Assembly: GCF_036421915.1 (NCBI RefSeq)
Contig: NZ_JAZGOM010000002.1
Source: Georgenia_A wangjunii
GTDB taxonomy: Bacteria > Actinomycetota > Actinomycetes > Actinomycetales > Actinomycetaceae
DNA: 64,000 nt
Strand: one strand, 5' to 3'
The translations under genes were made by a program, and so were the position numbers. Shown here piece after piece: positions 41,250-49,565 of this stretch. The number at the start of each line of letters is the position of its first letter. Position 1 is the first letter of the stretch. The notes under the pieces were generated by a model. The model was not told where the DNA came from. It saw only the letters and a list, made by a program, of their open reading frames with translations, and ran no database searches.

Positions 41250-42493
41250 TGGGCGCCCGGGTCATCGAGCCGGTCCGCGCCAGGCAGGTCGACGGGTTCT
41301 GGCTGGCGCTGCCGTACGGGCTCCTCGTGTTCTCCTCGGCGCTCACGTGGGCGGCCGGGGGCCTCACCGCCGCCGAGGTGCCGTTGTGCGTGGCCGCGGT
41401 CCTCGCCGTCGCCGCGTGGCACACGTGGTGGGCACTCATGCACCGCTCGTGGCTCGAGGCGGCCCTCGCACCCATGGCGGTCTACGTCGCCGGCATGGTC
41501 GCCCTCACGGCGTTCCTGCTCCACCTGTCCTTCACCTTCTTCGCCCTCTACCTCGTGTGCTTCCCCCTCGCGTTCGTCGCCCTCCCGGGGGCGTGGGCGT
41601 ACGCGGGGGTGGGTCTCACGACGGCGGTCATGCTGCTCGGCCCCGGCCTGCTCACCCGGTCCGGCCAGAACGTCGTCGTCACCCTCGCCGGCGGTGCGCT
41701 TGCCGCGGCGGCGGGCTGGTCCATCCGCGCGCTGGAGAGCGAGACGAGCCAGCGCCGCGCCGCGATGGACGACCTCGCACGCACCCAGGCCGACCTCGAG
41801 CGGGCACTGGCCCAGAACGTCGCGCTCCGGGACCGGCTCGTTGCCGAGGCCCGCGAGGCGGGCGTCGCGACCGAGCGGTCCCGCCTGGCGGGCGAGATCC
41901 ACGACACCCTCGCGGCCGGCCTGGCGGGTGTCCTCACCCAGCTGCAGGCCCTCGACGCCCAGCTCGGTGCCGACCACCCCCTGAGCGGCCGGGTCGAGCT
42001 CGCGACCGCCGTCGCGCGGGAGACCCTGCAGGAGGCACGCCGGTCCGTGCACGCGCTGCGGCCGGGTCGTCTGGGCGACGCGTCTCTCCCGGCGGCGCTG
42101 GCGGACCTCGTCCGCGGGTTCGAGCGCACGAGCGGGCTGCCCGCCGCCCTCGAGGTCAGCGGGACCGTGGTGCCGCTGCCGGAGGCGGTCGAGGACGCGC
42201 TGCTGCGCGCCGCACAGGAGGCGCTGACGAACACCGGCCGTCACGCGGGCGCCGGTTCCGCGCACGTGACGCTGTCCTACCTCGGGGAGTCGGTCGCCCT
42301 CGACGTCACCGACGACGGCGACGGCTTCGTCGTGCCCGTCCCGGCAGGCGACGGCGGCGGCCACGGCCTGCCGCTCATGGCGGCGCGGGCTGCCGGGGTC
42401 GGCGGCCATCTCGACGTCGACAGCGCGCCCGGGCGTGGGACCACCCTCACCGTCACGGTGCCGCTCGCCGCGCAGGACAGTCGCACCCCGTGA
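41246..42493 (+). CDS. Membrane sensor histidine kinase (NarL-partner, HisKA_3 type)
   Basis: Encodes 415 residues. Five or so helices (about 18-155) have almost no extracytoplasmic loops, so the stimulus is probably perceived in the membrane. A short coiled coil (about 165-210) leads to the H-box RLAGEIHDTLAAGLAG with the phosphorylated His. The HATPase domain follows, with AAQEALTNTGRHAGA (N-box) and DVTDDGDGFV (G1 box). It passes phosphate to the response regulator, whose GTG start overlaps its stop by 4 bp. ATG 41249 is an equivalent alternative start one codon later. Confidence 0.9.
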   Translation: MMGARVIEPVRARQVDGFWLALPYGLLVFSSALTWAAGGLTAAEVPLCVAAVLAVAAWHTWWALMHRSWLEAALAPMAVYVAGMVALTAFLLHLSFTFFALYLVCFPLAFVALPGAWAYAGVGLTTAVMLLGPGLLTRSGQNVVVTLAGGALAAAAGWSIRALESETSQRRAAMDDLARTQADLERALAQNVALRDRLVAEAREAGVATERSRLAGEIHDTLAAGLAGVLTQLQALDAQLGADHPLSGRVELATAVARETLQEARRSVHALRPGRLGDASLPAALADLVRGFERTSGLPAALEVSGTVVPLPEAVEDALLRAAQEALTNTGRHAGAGSAHVTLSYLGESVALDVTDDGDGFVVPVPAGDGGGHGLPLMAARAAGVGGHLDVDSAPGRGTTLTVTVPLAAQDSRTP

Positions 42494-43110
42494 GCGTGGA
42501 GCCGGTCCGGATCCTCCTCGTGGACGACCATCCCGTCGTCCGCGACGGGCTGCGTGGGCAGATCGAGGGCGAGGCCGACCTCGTCGTCGTCGCCGAGGCG
42601 AGCACCGCCGAGGACGCGCTGGCCGTCCTGCGTGCCCGGGCCGTCGACGTCGTCGTCACCGACCTGCGCATGCCCGGGCGCGGCGGGGTCGCCCTCGTCC
42701 GCGCCGTCCGCGCGGAGCACCCGGGCATCGAGGTGCTCGTCCTGACGACGTACGACACGGACGACGACGTCCGCGCCGCCCTCGCGGCCGGCGCCCGGGG
42801 CTACCTCCTCAAGGACGCCTCGCGGGAGGCGGTCGTCGCCGCGGTGCGCGCCACCCGACGCGGGGTCCCCGTCCTCGCCCCCTCGGTGAGGCACGTCCTC
42901 GACGCGTCGCCGGCGGAGACGCCCCTCAGCGCGCGGGAGCTCGACGTGCTCCGCCTCGTCGCCGCCGGGCGCACCAACCGCCAGATCGGCGCGGCCCTGT
43001 TCATCGGCGAGGCCACCGTCAAGACCCACCTCCAGCACGTCTTCGCCAAGCTTGGCGCGGCCGACCGGGCGGCCGCCGTCGCGGCGGGCTACCGGCGTGA
43101 GCTCCTGTGA
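42490..43110 (+). CDS. NarL/LuxR-type response regulator
   Basis: Encodes 206 residues. The receiver domain (about 6-122) has the acidic pair LLVDDHP, the phospho-acceptor Asp in VVTDLRMPGRGG and the conserved Lys in YLLKDAS. The LuxR-type helix-turn-helix (about 140-204) reads LSARELDVLRLVAAGRTNRQI and ATVKTHLQHVFAKL. It should be phosphorylated by the kinase encoded just upstream. The palindrome at 39981-39996 is a candidate target for autoregulation. GTG start overlaps the kinase stop (GTGA). Confidence 0.92.
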   Translation: MSVEPVRILLVDDHPVVRDGLRGQIEGEADLVVVAEASTAEDALAVLRARAVDVVVTDLRMPGRGGVALVRAVRAEHPGIEVLVLTTYDTDDDVRAALAAGARGYLLKDASREAVVAAVRATRRGVPVLAPSVRHVLDASPAETPLSARELDVLRLVAAGRTNRQIGAALFIGEATVKTHLQHVFAKLGAADRAAAVAAGYRRELL

Positions 43111-43123
43111 CAGGATTCCGGCG

Positions 43124-43708
43124 ATGACGTACCGCACCGCGCCCGCCACCACGGCGGTCTTCGACGACGTCCGCACGGCCCTCGCCCCGAAGAGCGCCGA
43201 GGCGACCGGCTGCTGGTGCCTGTCCTACCGCCTGCCCCTGAGCGAGCACGGCCCCATGACGAGGGACGAGCGCGCCGCGCGCCTCGGGCAGCTGTGCGCG
43301 GCGACCCCCGCCCCGGGGATCCTCGCCTACGACGACGCCGGAGAGGTGGTCGGCTGGCTCGGCCTCGCACCCCGGCACGAGCTCGCCGCGTACGCCCGGA
43401 GCGCACGGATCCCGCACGTCGACGACCTGGCCGTGTGGACGGTCTTCTGCTTCAAGGTCCGCGCGGGACGGCGGCGCCGCGGAGTCGCGTCGGACCTGCT
43501 GGTCGGCGCCGTCGAGTACGCCCGCAGCCAGGGCGCCCCGGCGATCGAGGGCTACCCCGTGGACAACGACGGTGCGCGCGTCGACACGACCCTCGCCTCG
43601 GCCGGCACCCGGGCCCTCTTCGAGCGGGCGGGCTTCACCAAGGCAGCGGACACGACCTCGACGCTCGCCGGGTTCCCGCGGGTCGTCATGCGGCTCGCGC
43701 TCACCTGA
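43124..43708 (+). CDS. GNAT-family N-acetyltransferase
   Basis: Encodes 194 residues. The acetyl-CoA-binding motif is visible in FCFKVRAGRRRRGVASDLLVGAVEYA (motif A, in pieces), preceded by a beta-strand VVGWLGLAPRHEL. The C-terminal region TRALFERAGFTKAADTTS is typical of the family. The N-terminus has a Cys/Trp-rich GCWCLSYRLP segment that recurs in a group of GNATs annotated as acetyltransferases acting on small molecules; its acceptor is not known. It starts 13 bp after the response regulator stop with only a weak CAGGA ribosome binding site, and may be part of the same transcript. Confidence 0.83.
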   Translation: MTYRTAPATTAVFDDVRTALAPKSAEATGCWCLSYRLPLSEHGPMTRDERAARLGQLCAATPAPGILAYDDAGEVVGWLGLAPRHELAAYARSARIPHVDDLAVWTVFCFKVRAGRRRRGVASDLLVGAVEYARSQGAPAIEGYPVDNDGARVDTTLASAGTRALFERAGFTKAADTTSTLAGFPRVVMRLALT

Positions 43709-43821
43709 GCGGCACCACCGCGGCGGGGCGCGGGCAGCCCGCCCAGCCGCGCAGGGCGCAGGGTGCCCCGGGACGCGGACGGGCCACCGACCCGTGCGCC
43801 GCGATCACTCGCGCGGCACGG

Positions 43822-43837
43822 GTTACACGGGGGAAAC
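43822..43837 (+). promoter_or_regulatory. GlnR box upstream of the LPXTG amidase
   Basis: GTTAC-ACGGGG-GAAAC is an exact match to the actinomycete GlnR consensus gTnAc-N6-GaAAc. It ends 7 bp before a TAGCGG minus-10 candidate at 43845-43850, a distance suited to activation. The downstream gene encodes a surface amidase, which fits nitrogen control. Confidence 0.68.
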
Positions 43838-43844
43838 GTCCGCG

Positions 43845-43850
43845 TAGCGG
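43845..43850 (+). promoter_or_regulatory. Putative minus-10 element of the LPXTG amidase gene
   Basis: TAGCGG is followed by an in-frame ATG 7 bases later (43858), which could be a leaderless start. The favoured start is ATG 43921 with AGAAGGA, leaving a leader of about 64 nt. Confidence 0.4.
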
Positions 43851-43920
43851 TGGGGCAATGGCAACGGTGTCAGATCACGGTGCCGCCCCCGACCGCGGGG
43901 GCCTCGTGAGAAGGACACTG

Positions 43921-46900
43921 ATGCCAACCTCCGACCGCCGTCACCCGAGATCCTCGAGCACACGACTCCGGCGGCTGGGCGCCGCCGGGTGCACCGCTGC
44001 ACTCGCGGCCGCCGGCCTCGCCCTGCCTGCCTCGACCGCCTCCGCCGTGTCGGAGGTGACGACACCCGGCGGGGCGACGTTCGTCGTGCACGACGCCCAC
44101 CGCCCCAAGCTCGACACCGGGTCGATCAGGTCACTGTCCGCCTCGGGCGTCCAGGGGCTCGGCAACCTCTTCCTGCAGGTCAGCGGCGGCGACGACCGCA
44201 TGAACGGGCAGATGCTGCGGGGCTTCGGCCTGACCGCCGACGGCGCGGGCGGGTTCGAGTCCACCCGCTCCGTCCTCATGGACGGTGTGCAGGTGGCGCG
44301 CTCGCTCGACGTCGTCGGTGAGACCGCCCGCTTCCTCGACACCCTCACCAACACGACGTCCGCTCCCCTCACCGTCAGCGTGTCGTTCGGCGGGACGCTC
44401 GGCTCCGGCACCGGCGAGGGCGCCGGCACCATCACGGGTACGTCCGACGGCGACGCCGTCCTGGAGCCGGAGGACACGTGGCTGACCTCGGACCCGGTGC
44501 GGGACGACGTGCGCCCCGTGGGGATCGTCGTCGGTGACGGCGTCGACGGTCTCGGCGACCAGCAGGCCGACCCGTTCACCGACCCCTACGAGGCCTCCGG
44601 GTCCCGAGCGAACCACCCCGGGTTCATCCACACCCTCACCATCGAGCCCGGCCAGACGCAGTCCCTGCTGTCGTACCTCACGGCCGGCGCCGCGGAGGGC
44701 GGCGCCCTCACCGCCCTGACGGAGGCCACGGAGGCGCTGGCCGCCTCCCCCGACGTCGACGGCCTGCCCGTCCCGGCCCTGTGCACGGTCGTCAACTGGG
44801 AGCTCGTCGACGACACCACCTGCTCCGCCGCCGGGCTCCTGGCGCTGCCCACGGCGGACATCAGCACCCTCGTCTCCGAGGTCGCCACGACCACCTCGCC
44901 CTACGACGTCACGGGCGCGACCATCGCGGACCTGCAGGCGGACATGCGCTCGGGTGCCACGACGAGCGTCGAGATCACCCAGGCGTACCTTGACCGGATC
45001 GCCGCGTACGACGGCGGCGCGCTCGGCTTCCACAGCTACATCGCCGTCGCCGAGGACGCCCTGGCACAGGCCGCCGCCGCCGACGCGGCACGCGCGGCGG
45101 GCGCCGACGGTGACCTCCTCGGGATCCCGCTCGGCATCAAGGACCTGTACGACACCGTCGACATGCCCACGACGGGCGGCACGCTCGCCCTCGAGGGCTA
45201 CCGGCCGGCCGCCGACGCCTGGCAGGTCGCCAGGCTGCGGGCGGCCGGCGCGGTCATCCTCGGCAAGACGAACCTCTCGGAGTTCGCGAACTCCGGCTCG
45301 TACTCCGAGTCCGGGTTCATGCAGACGTGGAACGCCCTGTACCCCTCCAAGACCCCGCACGGGTCCTCGGGCGGATCGGGCGCGGCCGTCGCCGCGGACC
45401 TGGCCGCCGGGGCGATGGGCTCGCAGACCGGAGTGTCCCTCTACGCTCCGTCGACGTCGAACGGCCTCGCCACGTTCCGCGGCACCGACGGCCTGTCCTC
45501 CACGCAGGGCGTCATGCCGCTGACCTGGGCGCAGGACTTCGCCGGCCCGATGGCCAAGACCGTCACCGACGTCGCGGCCCTGCTGGACGCCACCTCCACG
45601 CGGACCACCGGGAACAACCCGGACGACCTGCTCACCGCTCGCGTGGACAACGCGCTGCGCCCGGAGTCCTTCTCGGACGCCCTCGACGCCACCGCCCTCG
45701 AGGGCAAGGTGCTCGGAATCATCCCTGGCTCCTTCGTCTCGACGGCCATCGCGGGTGACCCGACCGGCCCCGCCGCGCGGGCGGCTCTCGAGCGGCTCGC
45801 CGCCGCCTCGGGCGCCACCGTCGTCGAGGTCCCGGAGCCGGCCGGGTTCGAGCGGGCACCCGGCGGCAACCGCGGCGCCGAGGGCTGGGAGCGGTACATC
45901 GCCGACCAGGTGGCCTTCCCCTACGCCGACGGTGACGAGCTGCTGTCCTCCGGCCTCGTCCTTCCCTACAACGAGGGCGAGCGCGACACCGTGCCGATGA
46001 CGGACGACGAGGTTGCGGCCTACCTGGACTGGCGCGACCGGTACAAGGAGCACGTCGCGGCGTGGATGGACGCGGCCGGCGTGGACGCCGTCGTGTACCC
46101 CGGGTTCATCTCCGCGGTCGGCAACAACGACGTCTCGGGCGCCGTGCACACCTCCGACCGGGCCACGGGCGTCCGGACCTCGGCCGCCGGGCTGCCGACC
46201 GTCGTCGTCCCGGTCGAGGCGAGCCCTCTCGGCCACGCGATGAGCCTGCAGGTCCTCGGCCGTGCCTGGACCGACGCCGAGGTGCTCGCCATGGGCTACG
46301 CGCTCGAGCAGCGGGTCACCGACCGCGTCACCACCGCGTTCGCGCCGGCGCTGCCGGCGGATGCCGGAGACGTGGCCACGCGGATCGACGTGACGCTGCC
46401 CGCCGACGTCGTCCTCGGCCAGGCCGCCGAGGCGCGGGTCCAGGTGGTCCCGCTCGGGTCTGCCCTGGCGACCGGCACCGTGGTCCTCGAGGTCGCGGGG
46501 CGGACCTTCACCGCCGCGGGCGACGACGTCCGCTTCGGGCTGCCCACCGCCCTTCCGGTGGGAGAGCACGTCGTCACCGTCCGCTACACCGGTGATGCCG
46601 CGACCGAGGCGTCCGAGGCGAGCGCCACGCTCGTCGTCGTCGCGGCGCCCACGGAGGAACCGACGACGGACGAGCCGACCGAGGAGCCCACCACCGACGA
46701 GCCCACCGACGAGCCGACCGAGGAGCCGACGACGGGCGAGCCCACCGAGGAGCCCACCACGGACGAGCCCACCGAGGAGCCGACCACCGACGAGCCGACG
46801 ACGGACGAGCCCACCGAGGCGCCGGTCACGGACGAGCCCGTCACCGACGAGCCTGCCGAGGAGCCGACGTCTGCGGGGGGCGGCTGGCTTCCGACCACCG

Positions 46901-46998
46901 GCGCCGACGGCGTCGCGACGGGCCTCGTCGCCGCGATGACGTTCCTCCTCGCGGGTGCCGGCGCACTCGCCGCACGCCGGAGGACGCACGCGGGGTGA
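43921..46998 (+). CDS. Large LPXTG wall-anchored amidase
   Basis: Encodes 1025 residues. Layout: signal peptide (about 1-42, cleavage after TASA); N-terminal beta-rich domain of unknown family (about 43-320); amidase domain (about 330-795); Ig-like domain (about 812-905); a linker of repeated EPTTDEPT-type units; and a sorting signal LPTTG with helix and Arg-rich tail. Amidase triad: K407 in PLGIKDLYD, S482 in HGSSGGSG, S506 in GSQTGVS. The usual Asp-Gly-Gly before the nucleophile is Gln-Thr-Gly-Val. It is paralogous to the dockerin amidase (shared TTSVEITQAYLDRIAAYD). The ATG follows AGAAGGA. A GlnR box lies upstream and a strong terminator downstream. It should hydrolyse amides at the cell surface. 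Confidence 0.9.
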   Translation: MPTSDRRHPRSSSTRLRRLGAAGCTAALAAAGLALPASTASAVSEVTTPGGATFVVHDAHRPKLDTGSIRSLSASGVQGLGNLFLQVSGGDDRMNGQMLRGFGLTADGAGGFESTRSVLMDGVQVARSLDVVGETARFLDTLTNTTSAPLTVSVSFGGTLGSGTGEGAGTITGTSDGDAVLEPEDTWLTSDPVRDDVRPVGIVVGDGVDGLGDQQADPFTDPYEASGSRANHPGFIHTLTIEPGQTQSLLSYLTAGAAEGGALTALTEATEALAASPDVDGLPVPALCTVVNWELVDDTTCSAAGLLALPTADISTLVSEVATTTSPYDVTGATIADLQADMRSGATTSVEITQAYLDRIAAYDGGALGFHSYIAVAEDALAQAAAADAARAAGADGDLLGIPLGIKDLYDTVDMPTTGGTLALEGYRPAADAWQVARLRAAGAVILGKTNLSEFANSGSYSESGFMQTWNALYPSKTPHGSSGGSGAAVAADLAAGAMGSQTGVSLYAPSTSNGLATFRGTDGLSSTQGVMPLTWAQDFAGPMAKTVTDVAALLDATSTRTTGNNPDDLLTARVDNALRPESFSDALDATALEGKVLGIIPGSFVSTAIAGDPTGPAARAALERLAAASGATVVEVPEPAGFERAPGGNRGAEGWERYIADQVAFPYADGDELLSSGLVLPYNEGERDTVPMTDDEVAAYLDWRDRYKEHVAAWMDAAGVDAVVYPGFISAVGNNDVSGAVHTSDRATGVRTSAAGLPTVVVPVEASPLGHAMSLQVLGRAWTDAEVLAMGYALEQRVTDRVTTAFAPALPADAGDVATRIDVTLPADVVLGQAAEARVQVVPLGSALATGTVVLEVAGRTFTAAGDDVRFGLPTALPVGEHVVTVRYTGDAATEASEASATLVVVAAPTEEPTTDEPTEEPTTDEPTDEPTEEPTTGEPTEEPTTDEPTEEPTTDEPTTDEPTEAPVTDEPVTDEPAEEPTSAGGGWLPTTGADGVATGLVAAMTFLLAGAGALAARRRTHAG

Positions 46999-47058
46999 CG
47001 ATGCGTCGGCTGACCGTGGACGGGGGCCGCACCGCCACACGCCGCTGAGTCACGAACA

Positions 47059-47099
47059 CCGCCGGTCGCAGCTCTCCCGACAGGAGCTGCGACCGGCGG
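47059..47099 (+). terminator. Strong terminator after the LPXTG amidase gene
   Basis: Perfect 16-bp stem: CCGCCGGTCGCAGCTC (47059-47074) pairs with GAGCTGCGACCGGCGG (47084-47099), with a 9-nt loop, followed by CTTT. It lies 61 bp past the stop and isolates the amidase from the next gene. Confidence 0.88.
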
Positions 47100-47215
47100 C
47101 TTTCGTGCGCCTGCACCGGTGAGAGTGGCACGCCACCTCTGCCGCAACATGCCGCGACGCGACATTCCTGATGCTCCTTCCAATTTACCGGGAGTTCACA
47201 CGCCTCCCGCGGACG

Positions 47216-47231
47216 GTAACGGTGCTGAAAC
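47216..47231 (+). promoter_or_regulatory. GlnR box upstream of the LPXTG acetamidase/formamidase
   Basis: GTAAC-GGTGCT-GAAAC matches gTnAc-N6-GaAAc exactly. It lies in a 240-bp leader (47100-47341) that is visibly less G+C-rich than its surroundings. It is 110 bp upstream of the ATG at 47342, leaving room for a promoter and a leader of roughly 80 nt; I cannot place the minus-10 confidently. Confidence 0.65.
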
Positions 47232-47341
47232 ACGTGGCTGCGATGGTGTGAACGCCAACACCCTGCCGTTTCCCGGCCTGCAGAAAGACATGGCGCATCG
47301 CCCTCGGCAGTTTCGACCAATCGTCTCTAGGAGATCCTTTG

Positions 47342-48907
47342 ATGCAGCAATCCAGCGATTCGTCCCGTCAACGTCGGCTACGACGCGCCGGCGCGGCGCT
47401 CGTGACGATCCCCGTCGTCGGCGCCCTGCTGAGCGCCCCTGCCGGCGCCACGAGCGCGGGTCCCGCCGCTGCGGAGGACATCGAGGCCGACAACGTCCTG
47501 CTGTCAACGCCGGAGAACGTCGTGTGGGGCGGGTTCCCGATCGACATCGAGCCGGGGGTCACGATGGGCTCGGGCGAAACCGTCAGGGTCGATACGCTCT
47601 CGGGCTCGGGTTTTACCAACCCGGCCGTCACTCCGGTCGAGTACTTCGGCGCGCTCGGCGTGCAGCCGGAGGAGATCCTCCCCGATGGGCTGGCCTTCTG
47701 GGAGACCCTGCCCACTCGCGTGAGCTACGGCCCTCACGTCTTGACCGGGCCGATCTACGTCGAGGGCGCGGAGCCGGGCGACACGATCGAGATCGAGATT
47801 CTCGACCTGGACCTCCGCGTGCCGTACGGCGTCAACAGCACGGGACCCACCAGTGGTGTCATGAGCGAGACGTACCCGGGGTGGCGCGAGGGGGACGAGC
47901 CGCTCGACATCGTGGCGCAGATCCCGGACGACGCACCCGCGGGCGTCCTGCCGGACGAGCGTCAGCACCTCTACCGCACCGGGACGCACGAGGGCCAGGA
48001 CGTCGTCCTCTTCGACGAGGGCATCGTCATCCCGCAGCAGAAGTTCATGGGTGTCATGGCGGTGGCCCCGCCGACGGGCGAGCTCATCGGTCGGACGGAG
48101 GACGCACCGCCGCCGGCGCACGGTATCCAGACCTCGGTACCGCCGGGCAAGTTCGGCGGAAACCTCGACGTCAGGGACCTCACCGAGGGCGCGACCCTCT
48201 ACCTACCGGTGTTCCAGGAGGGTGCCCAGATCTTCCTCGGCGACGCCCACAGCGCTCAGGGTGATGGTGAGGTCAGCGGCACGGCTGTGGAGCACTCCAT
48301 CGCCGGCACGTTCCGCGTCACCGTGCACAAGGACATGGCCTCCGACGGGCCGTGGGCGGAGACCGCCGACCACTGGATCATGATGGGCATCGACTGGGAC
48401 CTCGACCGGGCGATGCGGTTCGCGGTGGAAGACACCATCGACTTCCTCGTCCAGGAGAAGGGCATGACGGAGGCGAAGGCGTACTCGTTCGCCAGCATCA
48501 ACGTCGACTACAAGGTCGCCGAGGTGGTGGACGGCACGCAGGTCGTCACCGGCATGATCCCGAAGAGCGTGTTCGTCGACGACGTCATCGAGGAGCCGAC
48601 CACCGACGAGCCGCCCGCCGAGGAGCCCACGACGGACGTCCCCGCGACGGACGAGCCGACGACCGACGTCCCGCCCACCGAGGCACCCACCACGGGGGCG
48701 CCGAGCGCGGCGCCCGTGGACGGCGGACCGACCACCGGGGACCCGGCCCCCGGTGGAGCCGGTGGCGCCGGCGCCGAGCCGACGAGCGCAGGCGGACAGC
48801 TACCGAGCACTGGTGCGGGCGTCATGACCGGCGTCGTCGCCGCCCTCACCCTCCTCCTCGCCGGCGCCGTGGCGCTGGCCACCCGCCGGAGGCGCGTGAC
48901 GGAGTGA
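47342..48907 (+). CDS. LPXTG wall-anchored acetamidase/formamidase (FmdA family)
   Basis: Encodes 521 residues. Signal peptide about 1-42. The FmdA/AmdA domain (about 50-415) shows PVEYFGALGV, GPIYVEGAEPGDTIEIEIL, FMGVMAVAPPTGE, PPGKFGGNLDVRDL, LPVFQEGAQIFLGDAHSAQGDGE and SFASINVDYKVAEVVDG, all typical. A Thr/Pro/Asp-rich linker (about 418-485) leads to the sorting signal LPSTG, a helix and an Arg-rich tail. FmdA-type enzymes release ammonia from formamide or acetamide and are normally cytoplasmic; a signal peptide plus wall anchor is unusual. The ATG follows AGGAGA. A GlnR box lies upstream. The last 13 bp of the gene are repeated just after the stop. Confidence 0.88.
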   Translation: MQQSSDSSRQRRLRRAGAALVTIPVVGALLSAPAGATSAGPAAAEDIEADNVLLSTPENVVWGGFPIDIEPGVTMGSGETVRVDTLSGSGFTNPAVTPVEYFGALGVQPEEILPDGLAFWETLPTRVSYGPHVLTGPIYVEGAEPGDTIEIEILDLDLRVPYGVNSTGPTSGVMSETYPGWREGDEPLDIVAQIPDDAPAGVLPDERQHLYRTGTHEGQDVVLFDEGIVIPQQKFMGVMAVAPPTGELIGRTEDAPPPAHGIQTSVPPGKFGGNLDVRDLTEGATLYLPVFQEGAQIFLGDAHSAQGDGEVSGTAVEHSIAGTFRVTVHKDMASDGPWAETADHWIMMGIDWDLDRAMRFAVEDTIDFLVQEKGMTEAKAYSFASINVDYKVAEVVDGTQVVTGMIPKSVFVDDVIEEPTTDEPPAEEPTTDVPATDEPTTDVPPTEAPTTGAPSAAPVDGGPTTGDPAPGGAGGAGAEPTSAGGQLPSTGAGVMTGVVAALTLLLAGAVALATRRRRVTE

Positions 48908-48951
48908 GGCGCAGGCACGTGACGGAGTGACGCGACGCTGAGCACGGTCGC

Positions 48952-48986
48952 GACGAGGGCCCCAGCACGTCGCTGGGGCCCTCGTC
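48952..48986 (+). terminator. Terminator after the acetamidase gene
   Basis: GACGAGGGCCCCAGC (48952-48966) pairs perfectly with GCTGGGGCCCTCGTC (48972-48986) around a 5-nt loop ACGTC. It lies 45 bp past the stop. It could also serve the convergent CoA-binding gene ending at 49071. Confidence 0.88.
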
Positions 48987-49070
48987 CCGGTCACGACCGC
49001 GACCGGTGACTGGCGCGGACCACGGCGGCCCGGGACCGCGCCCGCCGTGCGCTCACCGGCCACCGTGCGC

Positions 49071-49565
49071 TCAGGCCACGACCTGCCGCTTGGAGGAGAT
49101 GACGCCGGTGTTGAACCCGGCGAGGTTGAGCCCGCCGTGGAAGCGGGCGTGCTCGATCTTGAGGCAGCGGTCCATGACGACGTCGAGCCCGGCCGCCTCG
49201 GCGTCCCGAGCGACGTCCTCGTGCCACGAGCCGAGCTGCAGCCACAGGGTGCGCGCGCCAACGGCGAGCGTCTCCTCGAGCACGCCGGGCAGGTCGTCGT
49301 GCCGGCGGAAGACGTCGACGAGGTCGGGCACCTCGGGCAGGTCGGCCAGCGAGCGGTAGACAGGCTGCCCGAGGATCGTCGTGACGGTGGGGTTGACGAG
49401 GTGGACGCGGTACCGCGTCGAGGACAGCAGGTAGGTGGCGACGAAGTACGAGGCGCGCGACGGCTTGTCCGACGCGCCCACGATCGCGACGGAGCGGGTG
49501 GCGCGCAGGGTGCGCAACCGGTCGGTCGCCGTCGGCCCCACCCAGGTGCGCTCGGTGATGCTCAT
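49071..49565 (-). CDS. CoA-binding domain protein (YccU-like)
   Basis: Encodes 164 residues with a Rossmann-type CoA_binding_2 fold: SVAIVGASDKPSRASYFV near the N-terminus, HLVNPTV, then VDVFRRHDDLPGVLEETLAVGARTLWLQLG in pieces and the conserved VVMDRCLKIEHARFHG with a cysteine. Proteins of this family bind CoA or a related nucleotide; their role is not settled. The ATG overlaps the metY stop by 4 bp (ATGA), indicating a functional link with sulfur amino acid synthesis. It is the last gene of the sulfur operon. Confidence 0.88.
   Translation of the reverse strand: MSITERTWVGPTATDRLRTLRATRSVAIVGASDKPSRASYFVATYLLSSTRYRVHLVNPTVTTILGQPVYRSLADLPEVPDLVDVFRRHDDLPGVLEETLAVGARTLWLQLGSWHEDVARDAEAAGLDVVMDRCLKIEHARFHGGLNLAGFNTGVISSKRQVVA

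Noticed and set aside
46650..46870. EPTTDEPT-type repeats as an independent repeat element
   Set aside because: They encode the usual Pro/Thr/Asp wall-spanning linker of LPXTG proteins.
47560..47600. Another GAAAC (47577) as a GlnR site inside the acetamidase gene
   Set aside because: No GTnAC half site lies 6 bp upstream and it is inside the coding sequence.
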